Shown one piece after another: positions 5,913 to 13,236 of a DNA stretch of 13,236 nt; the stretch's first letter is position 1; the number at the start of each line of letters is the position of its first letter. The notes below the pieces were generated by a model. That model saw only the letters and a list, made by a program, of their open reading frames with translations, ran no database searches and was not told the origin of the DNA. This DNA is from Acetobacteraceae bacterium (GTDB taxonomy: Bacteria > Pseudomonadota > Alphaproteobacteria > Acetobacterales > Acetobacteraceae). Both the position numbers and the translations under genes were made by a program. The stretch spans positions 1-13,236 of the forward strand of contig DAHWBL010000051.1 of the NCBI GenBank assembly GCA_027323595.1, written 5' to 3'.

Positions 5913-7021
5913 TGCCCGACGGGTTCGCCGCGGTCGCGCCGACCACCCTGATCGAGTCGATCCGCGCGCGGGTGCGCGCGGACCTGCCCGGCCAGGTCGA
6001 GGCGATCGACCGCGACGGGCTGTATCCGCGCGACACCATGCGCCGGCTGGGCGAGGCCGGGCTGTTCGCCGCCCATCTGGCCGGGCACTCCCCGCTCGGC
6101 CGGCCGGATCTGGCCACCGCCATCGCCGGCATGGCCGAGGTCTCGGCCGAATGCATGTCCACCGGCTTCTGCACCTGGTGCCAGGACGCGCTGGGCTGGT
6201 ACATCGAAAACTGCGACAATCAGGCATTGCGCGGCGAGCTTTTGGGCGGCATCGCCGACGGCTCGGTGCTGGCCGGCACCGGCATGTCCAACCCGCTCAA
6301 ATCCCTGTCCGGAATCGAGGGCTTCCTGCTCAAGGCCAAGCGCATGCCGGGCGGCTACGAGGTCTCGGGCGTGCTGCCCTGGGTTTCCAATCTTGGCGAC
6401 GGGCACTGGCTCGGCACGGTGTTGCAGGATGTCGATGACCCCGCGCACCTGGCCTTCGCCGCGGTGCGCTGTGGCCAGCCGGGCGTGCAGATCCGCCAGA
6501 GCGCGCATTTCATCGCGCTGGAGGGCACCGGCACCTATTCGGTGGCCTTCCGCAAGGCCTTCATCGCCGACGACTATCTGCTCGCCGACCCGGTGGGCGA
6601 GCTGGTGTCGCGCATCACGCCCGGCGTGATCCTGTTGCAGACCGGCATGGGGCTCGGCGTGATCGATGCCTGTGTCGCGCTGATGCGCGGCTTCGGGCGC
6701 GGCCAGGCCAACGCCTATCTGCCGCGCGACGCCGATGCCACCGAGCAGGAGGCCGCCGCGCTGCGCGCCACCATCGCCGGGCTCGCCGCCACCCCCACCG
6801 AGACCGGGCGGGACTTCATGCGCGAGGTGCTGCGCGCGCGCCTCGGCGTCAGCGAACTGGCGCTGGCCGCCGCGCAATCGGCCCTGCTGCATGCCGGCGC
6901 GCGCGGCTATCTCGCCGGCTCGGCGGTGAACCGGCGGCTGCGCGAGAGCTATTTCGTCGCGATCATCACCCCATCGATCCGGCATCTGCGCCAGGAGCTG
7001 GCGCGGCTGGAGGAAAACTGA
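5912..7021 (+). CDS. acyl-CoA dehydrogenase-fold flavoprotein
   Basis: This 369-residue protein looks like an FAD/FMN-dependent acyl-CoA dehydrogenase superfamily member. The N-terminal helical part (1-115) includes RRLGEAGLFAAHL. The middle beta part has GTGMSNPLKSLSGIEG, GYEVSGVLPWVSNLG and FAAVRCG (121-187). The C-terminal helical bundle (230-369) has TGMGLGVIDACVALMRG and LLHAGARGYLAGSAVNRRLRESYFVAIITPS. The family's usual C-terminal stretch with the catalytic base (IYEGT-like) is replaced by FVAIITPS, so the standard glutamate is not seen. This makes a flavin monooxygenase (DszC-like) or other role as plausible as alpha,beta-dehydrogenation. The start at 5912 is chosen because it overlaps the OsmC stop (TGATG) and has GGAG eight bases upstream. 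The same frame is open further upstream (to 5633), but only as antisense-like shadow inside OsmC. Substrate unknown. Confidence 0.88.
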   Translation: MPDGFAAVAPTTLIESIRARVRADLPGQVEAIDRDGLYPRDTMRRLGEAGLFAAHLAGHSPLGRPDLATAIAGMAEVSAECMSTGFCTWCQDALGWYIENCDNQALRGELLGGIADGSVLAGTGMSNPLKSLSGIEGFLLKAKRMPGGYEVSGVLPWVSNLGDGHWLGTVLQDVDDPAHLAFAAVRCGQPGVQIRQSAHFIALEGTGTYSVAFRKAFIADDYLLADPVGELVSRITPGVILLQTGMGLGVIDACVALMRGFGRGQANAYLPRDADATEQEAAALRATIAGLAATPTETGRDFMREVLRARLGVSELALAAAQSALLHAGARGYLAGSAVNRRLRESYFVAIITPSIRHLRQELARLEEN

Positions 7022-7070
7022 CGTCTGACTTGCGGACCCGCCGTTCAACCCTTTTGAAGGAGTGCCTCGC

Positions 7071-7931
7071 ATGAGCGACCAGGTTCTGATCTCGCCGGCC
7101 GAGCTCGCCACGCGCGACGACGTGGTGGTGATCGACACCCGCAGCCCCGACGCCTACGCGGCGGGACATATTCCGGGTGCCGTCAATCTGCATGAAATCT
7201 TCACCTATCTGGCCACCTCGACGCCCGAGGGCATGGCCGAGCTGCGGCAGAAATTCGCCGCCGCCTTCAGCGCGGTCGGGCTGTCGGGCGCGCCGACCGC
7301 GGTGTTCTGCGAGGCCAGCATGAATTCGGGCTTCGGCCAGTCCTGCCGTGGCTATTTCCTGTTGCAGTTCCTCGGCTATCCAAAAGCCCAGGTGCTGCAT
7401 GGCGGGCTTGCCGCCTGGACCGCCGCGGGGCTGCCGCTCAGCACCGAGGCACCCGCACCCACATCCGCGCCGTTCCCGCTGGTCGATACCGGCAGCCGCG
7501 TGATCATCGATGCCGCGACCATGCTCGCCGCCCTCGACGACCCCGCGATCGTGAAGCTCGATGTGCGCGACGTCGATGAGTGGGTCGGCACCAGCTCCTC
7601 GCCGTACGGGCCGGATTTCTGCCCGCGCAAGGGCCGCATTCCGGGCGCGCGCTGGCTGGAATGGTACCGCATGATGAAGCCCACCGCCGACGGGGCGATG
7701 TTCAAAAGTGCCGATGAAATCCTCGCCGAATGCGCCACCGTCGGCGTGACGCCGGCGACGACGGTGATCCTGTATTGCTTCAAGGGCGCGCGCGCCTCCA
7801 ACACGCTGGTGGCGCTAAAGGCCGCCGGCATCGCCGATGTGCGCATGTATTTCGGCGGCTGGAACGAATGGAGCCGCGACCCCGCCCTGCCGATCGACAG
7901 CGGGCTGCCGTTCGCCATGGCGGCGGAATGA
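7071..7931 (+). CDS. tandem-rhodanese sulfurtransferase
   Basis: This 286-residue protein has two rhodanese domains. Domain 1 (about 1-125) has VVVIDTRSPDAYAAGHIPGAVNL and ends VLHGGLAAWTAAGLPL; its loop contains Cys80 (FCEASMNSG) and Cys92 (SCRGYF) but not a standard active-site loop. Domain 2 (about 145-280) has KLDVRDVDEWVG, KGRIPGARWLEW and the active-site loop CFKGARAS starting at Cys236, then FGGWNEWSRDPALPI. Enzymes of this type move sulfane sulfur from thiosulfate or mercaptopyruvate to a thiol acceptor through a persulfide on the loop cysteine. ATG 7071 is preferred over GTG 7062 because AAGGAG (7057-7062) is eight bases upstream. It follows the flavoprotein gene by 49 bp and so is probably the third gene of the same operon; a strong hairpin begins at its stop codon. 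Whether it handles thiosulfate or 3-mercaptopyruvate cannot be decided. Confidence 0.93.
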   Translation: MSDQVLISPAELATRDDVVVIDTRSPDAYAAGHIPGAVNLHEIFTYLATSTPEGMAELRQKFAAAFSAVGLSGAPTAVFCEASMNSGFGQSCRGYFLLQFLGYPKAQVLHGGLAAWTAAGLPLSTEAPAPTSAPFPLVDTGSRVIIDAATMLAALDDPAIVKLDVRDVDEWVGTSSSPYGPDFCPRKGRIPGARWLEWYRMMKPTADGAMFKSADEILAECATVGVTPATTVILYCFKGARASNTLVALKAAGIADVRMYFGGWNEWSRDPALPIDSGLPFAMAAE

Positions 7932-7974
7932 CAGGCGATCGCGGGCGGAGAGGTTCTCCGCCCGCGATTTGTCA
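7929..7974. terminator. bidirectional stem-loop terminator between convergent genes
   Basis: A perfect 14-bp stem, ATCGCGGGCGGAGA (7938-7951) and TCTCCGCCCGCGAT (7955-7968), closes on a 3-base GGT loop. An outer 5-bp stem TGACA (7929-7933) / TGTCA (7970-7974) contains the stop codons of both flanking genes. There is only a short T run on the plus side (7968-7970) and none on the minus side, so its efficiency is uncertain, but stability and position argue for a shared terminator. Confidence 0.8.
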
Positions 7975-8829
7975 GTGCGCCATCAGCAGCGGCAACGTCT
8001 GGTGGCGCAGCAGCGACCGGCTGACCCCGCCCACCACCGCCTCGCGCAGCCGCGACTGGCCGTAGGCGCCGACCACCAGCAGATCGGCGCTGCAATCGGC
8101 GGCGAAATCCAGGATCGCGTCGGCGCTGGCGAGGCTGCCCGCGACACTGCGCGCGACCTCCGCCTGGATGCCATGCCGGCCCAGATGCTGCGCCAGATCC
8201 ACCCCGGCGGGCAGATAATCGGGCTCCACCTCCGAGGCCGCGACGACACCCAGGATGGTCACCCGCTCGGCGCCGCACAGCAGCGGCATGGCTCCGGCGA
8301 CCGCGCGCGCACCCTCGCGCGAGCCGTTCCAGCCGATCAGCACATGGGCGAAACGCGCGGTGAATTTGCCGGCATAGGGCAGGATCAGCACCGGCCTGCC
8401 GGAGCTGATCAGCACCTCCTCCACCACGTCCCAGCCGGCCTGCGGGCCGACCGGATCGGGGTTCGGCTGGCCCAGCACCGCAAGATCGGCGGTGCGCGCG
8501 ATGCTGGCCAGCCCCGCCGGGCCGTTGCCGTCGATCACCTGCCAGGTGAAGGGCACGCCTGAGCGCCGCGCCGCCTCGCTGGCCTGCTGTTCCAGCTTCT
8601 TCGCCGCCTGCGCCGCCTCATGGCGATAGCGCACCATCAGCTCGGCCAGCACCGGCCCGCCGATCATCGGCGTGATCGTGATCTCCGACAGCCGCGCCGG
8701 CCCCGGTTCGAGCAGGGCGGCCGCGGTCAGATGCGCCTCGTGACGCTGGGCCAGATCAGCGGCCAGATCGAGACGGCTCGCGTCCTGCACCGAGCCATCG
8801 GCCAGAACCAGAATATCCTTCAATGCCAT
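7972..8829 (-). CDS. tandem-domain universal stress protein (UspA superfamily)
   Basis: This 285-residue cytoplasmic protein has two Usp domains. The first (about 1-145) opens MALKDILVLADGS and ends RPVLILPY, but its nucleotide loop reads LGQPNPDPVGPQ and lacks the Gly-rich ATP motif. The second (about 150-285) opens HVLIGWNGSREGARAV and has VVGAYGQSRLREAVVGGVSRSLL, a Gx2Gx9G nucleotide-binding pattern from residue 254. Proteins of this layout are common in alphaproteobacteria and associated with stress, stasis or oxygen limitation. ATG 8829 is chosen over an upstream in-frame start (8862) because GGGAGG sits five bases before it. The gene lies 93 bp downstream of the [2Fe-2S] gene on the same strand, but has its own FNR-type site and -10-like hexamer, so it may be transcribed on its own. 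Its stop is in the shared hairpin with the rhodanese gene. Confidence 0.92.
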   Translation of the reverse strand: MALKDILVLADGSVQDASRLDLAADLAQRHEAHLTAAALLEPGPARLSEITITPMIGGPVLAELMVRYRHEAAQAAKKLEQQASEAARRSGVPFTWQVIDGNGPAGLASIARTADLAVLGQPNPDPVGPQAGWDVVEEVLISSGRPVLILPYAGKFTARFAHVLIGWNGSREGARAVAGAMPLLCGAERVTILGVVAASEVEPDYLPAGVDLAQHLGRHGIQAEVARSVAGSLASADAILDFAADCSADLLVVGAYGQSRLREAVVGGVSRSLLRHQTLPLLMAH

Positions 8830-8844
8830 CGAAGCCTCCCATGG

Positions 8845-8865
8845 GCCATGATGATGGATCATGGC
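8845..8865. promoter_or_regulatory. 21-bp palindrome in the usp promoter/leader
   Basis: Arms GCCATGAT (8845-8852) and ATCATGGC (8858-8865) form a perfect 8-bp inverted repeat around a 5-bp centre. It covers the likely -10 hexamer (minus-strand CATGAT, 8863-8858) and the expected transcription start, 16 bases upstream of the ATG. It could be an operator or a hairpin at the 5' end of the mRNA. Confidence 0.5.
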
Positions 8866-8885
8866 GCATCGCCGGCCCGGGTTCC

Positions 8886-8899
8886 TTGAGGTGGGTCAA
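8886..8899. promoter_or_regulatory. FNR/FixK/DNR-type binding site upstream of usp
   Basis: TTGAGGTGGGTCAA (plus) matches the CRP/FNR-family oxygen-response pattern TTGA-N6-TCAA with both half-sites perfect. The centre (8892.5) is about 63 bases upstream of the usp ATG. If CATGAT (8863-8858, minus) is the -10 and transcription starts seven bases after it, the site is centred at about -41.5, the position of class II activation. It lies 24 bp after the stop of the [2Fe-2S] gene. Confidence 0.6.
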
Positions 8900-8922
8900 G
8901 CGCGCGGAGGTTGCGGTGGTGC

Positions 8923-9258
8923 TCAGCCGATGCGTTCGTCCGGCGGCGCGATCTCGGTGACCAGGTCGCGGATCAGCGCCTTGTTGGCGAGCGGCTGCAC
9001 CCGCATCTCGCGCGGCTCCAGCCGGCGCATGCAGGCATAGACCACCTTGCCGTCCACCCGCAGCATGCATTCCTTGCAGGCATTGGCGTTGATGCAGGAA
9101 TAGCGGATGGCCAGTCCGGGGTCGGCGGTGGCGCGGATCAGCCGCACCCCGTCCAGCACCGACTGGCCGGGGTCGAACGGCACCTCGAAGCGCTCGGTGC
9201 GGGGGGTCTGCCCCGGCAGGGCGCGCTCGATCAGCAAAATCGCGACGGGGCGGGTCAT
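8923..9258 (-). CDS. short [2Fe-2S] protein, SdhB/FrdB N-terminal-domain-like
   Basis: This 111-residue protein resembles only the N-terminal plant-ferredoxin-type domain of succinate dehydrogenase/fumarate reductase iron-sulfur subunits. The family stretch VLDGVRLIRATADPGLAIRYSC is followed by Cys61, Cys64, VDGKVVYAC (Cys76) and PLANKALIRDLVTEI. Cluster ligands would be Cys55, 61, 64 and 76. The first spacing is C-x5-C, one longer than the C-x4-C usual in SdhB and ferredoxins. The C-terminal domain that holds the [4Fe-4S] and [3Fe-4S] clusters is absent, and the frame ends cleanly, so this is a natural short form rather than a visible truncation. Its ATG overlaps the flavoprotein stop (ATGA), so the two are co-translated and probably form a complex in which this subunit takes electrons from FAD. 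The upstream frame extension to 9342 is antisense-like and not used. No membrane anchor genes follow. Confidence 0.85.
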   Translation of the reverse strand: MTRPVAILLIERALPGQTPRTERFEVPFDPGQSVLDGVRLIRATADPGLAIRYSCINANACKECMLRVDGKVVYACMRRLEPREMRVQPLANKALIRDLVTEIAPPDERIG

Positions 9259-10964
9259 GCCGCGCGCTCCAGCACCGGCACCGGCGCGGTGACGATCTCC
9301 AGTTCGTCGCCATGCAGGCTGATCACCTGATTGACCGTCCAATCCTGGTCCATCGCGGGGAAATCCTCTCGCTGATGCGCGCCCCGGCTCTCGGTGCGGG
9401 AAAGCGCCGCGCTGGCGACGGTTTGCGCCACCAGCAGCATGGTGCGCAGATCGAACCAGTCGATCCGCGCCATGTCATAGGGGCCGGGCTGGCCGGGCGG
9501 GGTGTCGCCGATCTGCTCGCGCATCGTGCCGATCCGCGCCAGGGCCTCGCGCAGCCCCGCCTCGTTGCGGAACGGCCCGACCTTGTCGGCCATCAGCGCC
9601 TGCAACTCGACCACCAGGGCGGCGATGTCGGCGCGCGCCGGGCCGGTGGCGGCGACACGGGCGAGGGCGGCCGCGGCGGCGGCGTCGGACCAGCGCACCT
9701 GCCTGGTGGCCGCCCGCGCGGCGGCGGCGCGGCCGGTGTGCTCGCCAAACACCAGCGCCTCGGTGATGGCGTTGCCGGACAGGCGGTTGGCGCCATTGGA
9801 CCCGCCGATCGCCTCGCCGGCGGCGAACAGATCATCGACCGCGGTGAGCAGCCCCGGCGTCACCTGGATGCCGCCCATGTGGTAATGCGCGATCGGCGCC
9901 ACCTCGATGTCCTGCTGTGTGAGGTCGATGCCGTTGGCGGCCAGCCGTTCGATCACCGGGCCGAAGGCGGCGCGCAGTTCCTCCTCCGGAATATGGCGAA
10001 AACTCAGCCACGCACCGCCGGCGGGCGACCCGCGCCCAGCCTCCACCTCCTTGAGGATGGCGAAGGTGGCCTGGTCGCGGGTGGTGACGTAGCCGGCATC
10101 GGCGGACTCGCCGTAATCGGCGAGAAAGGCGCGGCCCTCGCTGTTCAGCAGCCGCCCGCCGAGCTTGTAGCGGAACGGGTCCCACATGATCGGGTCCATG
10201 CCGATCATGCGCGGCGCCAGATGGCCGATCGGGAAGAACTGCACGAACTCCATGTCGATCAGCTTCGCGCCGGCCCGCAGCGCCAGCGCATAGCCGTCGC
10301 CGCTCATGTTGAGCGAGGCGGAGTTGCGCCGATACAGCCGGGTGAGGCCGCCGGTGGCGATGATGGTGGCCTTGGCGGCGATGCTGACCGGGCGGCCGTC
10401 GGACAGGGCGAACCCCACCGCGCCCAGCGCGGCGTTGTCGGCGGTGACGAGGTCGGTGATCATCAGATCGCCGGCGCGGGTGATCAGGTTTTCGTGACGT
10501 TGCAGTTGCGCGCGCAGGGTTTTGGAAACCGCCGGGCCGGTGTTGAGAAAATCGACATACACGCAGCGCGCCTTGTCATGCCCCGGCGCGTGCGCCTGGC
10601 GGATGCGCCCGTCGGGGTGGCGCGCCCAGCCGACATGCCAGGCGTCGAGCTGCTCGATCGCCGCCGGGCCGTCACGCGTCACGATGTCGGCGAGGCGCGG
10701 GTCGCACAGGCCGCGGCCGGCGGCGATGGTGTCGTTGAAATGTGCCGCGATGCTGTCCGGAAGTTCGGATCCCAGCGCCACCGCGACGGTCATCTGCGCC
10801 ATCACGGTTGCTCCGCCCCGGCCGATCAGCGCGCGGTCCACCAGGAGCACGCGCGCGCCCTGCCCGGCGGCGGCAAGGGCTGCCATCATGCCGGCCCCTC
10901 CCGCGCCGATCACCAGAATATCGGTTTGCAGATGCAGCGGCGCGGTTTCGGTCGGGCTGGGCAT
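9255..10964 (-). CDS. fumarate reductase/succinate dehydrogenase-like FAD flavoprotein
   Basis: This 569-residue FAD-dependent oxidoreductase belongs to the SdhA/FrdA/AprA/L-aspartate oxidase superfamily. The dinucleotide motif DILVIGAGGAGMMAALAAA is at residues 15-33, the FAD motif ATIIATGG at 199-206, the capping-domain region near QFFPIGHLAP (242-251), HYHMGG at 360-365, ANRLSGNAITEALVFG at 392-407 and the C-terminal SRTESRGAHQREDFP at 522-536. Differences from true SdhA/FrdA: the covalent-FAD histidine region reads GRGGATVMAQM, the substrate motif QFHPTG reads QFFPIG, and the RGEGG loop reads FRYKLGG. The substrate is therefore probably not simple succinate/fumarate. The start at 10964 is preferred because AGGAG lies ten bases upstream; an extension to 11057 has no ribosome binding site and an atypical composition. 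It is coupled to the [2Fe-2S] gene by ATGA. No cytochrome b/anchor subunit is nearby, so a soluble enzyme is likely. Confidence 0.88.
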   Translation of the reverse strand: MPSPTETAPLHLQTDILVIGAGGAGMMAALAAAGQGARVLLVDRALIGRGGATVMAQMTVAVALGSELPDSIAAHFNDTIAAGRGLCDPRLADIVTRDGPAAIEQLDAWHVGWARHPDGRIRQAHAPGHDKARCVYVDFLNTGPAVSKTLRAQLQRHENLITRAGDLMITDLVTADNAALGAVGFALSDGRPVSIAAKATIIATGGLTRLYRRNSASLNMSGDGYALALRAGAKLIDMEFVQFFPIGHLAPRMIGMDPIMWDPFRYKLGGRLLNSEGRAFLADYGESADAGYVTTRDQATFAILKEVEAGRGSPAGGAWLSFRHIPEEELRAAFGPVIERLAANGIDLTQQDIEVAPIAHYHMGGIQVTPGLLTAVDDLFAAGEAIGGSNGANRLSGNAITEALVFGEHTGRAAAARAATRQVRWSDAAAAAALARVAATGPARADIAALVVELQALMADKVGPFRNEAGLREALARIGTMREQIGDTPPGQPGPYDMARIDWFDLRTMLLVAQTVASAALSRTESRGAHQREDFPAMDQDWTVNQVISLHGDELEIVTAPVPVLERAA

Positions 10965-10997
10965 GTGGCGAAGGCTCCTGCGGATCAACGAGCCCAT

Positions 10998-11025
10998 ATC
11001 ATGGCGCATTTGCCAGGCTTTGCCA
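10998..11025. promoter_or_regulatory. promoter region with tandem TTTGCCA elements, flavoprotein/oxoprolinase divergon
   Basis: In the 119-bp gap (10965-11083) between divergent starts, TTTGCCA occurs twice (11009-11015 and 11019-11025), exactly 10 bp apart, so both face the same side of the helix. Adjacent bases 10998-11009 (ATCATGGCGCAT) are identical to 8858-8869 in the usp promoter; on the minus strand both include CATGAT as a possible -10, about 30 bases before the start codon. On the plus side a GGAGGT (11075-11080) serves the oxoprolinase. No clear plus-strand promoter was identified. Confidence 0.4.
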
Positions 11026-11083
11026 CCCACCTTGCAGGAACATCGCGCTGCCAGCATGTTGCCGGCGGATTTTCGGAGGTCGC

Positions 11084-13236
<2,153 letters not shown>

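Noticed and set aside
7044..7058. Short TTCAA/TTGAA hairpin touching the ribosome binding site of the rhodanese gene
   Set aside because: A 5-bp A/T-rich stem is too unstable to regulate translation with confidence.

Overview
The window is very GC-rich, with dense, tightly packed genes and strong G/C third-position codon bias. Gene content (YbhGFSR-type efflux, TetR, OsmC, tandem rhodanese, tandem-Usp protein, hydantoinase/oxoprolinase) fits a proteobacterium, most likely an alphaproteobacterium, perhaps Acetobacteraceae-like. That placement is a guess from style and content, not from a marker gene.

Layout. (1) 1-4457, plus strand: the 3' end of an HlyD-type adaptor gene, a double-ATPase ABC gene and two ABC-2 permease genes. 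They overlap or nearly touch and form one operon for a drug/xenobiotic exporter of the YbhG-YbhF-YbhS-YbhR type. (2) 4483-5139, minus strand: a TetR/AcrR regulator, convergent with the exporter and divergent from the next operon across a 227-bp control region that carries a perfect 16-bp palindrome. (3) 5367-7931, plus strand: an OsmC-like protein, an acyl-CoA-dehydrogenase-fold flavoprotein and a tandem-rhodanese sulfurtransferase. The first two overlap and the third follows after 49 bp. Together they look like a TetR-controlled redox/sulfur module. (4) 7929-7974: a strong hairpin that closes two convergent units and includes both stop codons. (5) 10964-7972, minus strand: a fumarate-reductase/succinate-dehydrogenase-like flavoprotein, a short [2Fe-2S] protein overlapping it by ATGA, and, after 93 bp with its own FNR-type site, a tandem universal stress protein. 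(6) 11084 to the window end, plus strand: a hydantoinase/5-oxoprolinase with HyuA and the beginning of HyuB in one chain, divergent from the flavoprotein across a 119-bp promoter region.

Points that stand out: a 59-bp perfect repeat between the first bases of the window and the ABC ATPase gene (possible chimera or misassembly); a FrdA-like flavoprotein that has lost the usual dicarboxylate and covalent-FAD motifs and is paired with a one-cluster ferredoxin-like partner; the OsmC/ACAD/rhodanese operon, in which the first two proteins lack classical catalytic residues; and an FNR/FixK-type box TTGA-N6-TCAA upstream of usp at a spacing that suits class II activation. No RNA genes, CRISPR arrays, insertion sequences or phage genes were seen. 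The genes are ordinary families; the novelty, if any, is in their combinations and altered active sites.
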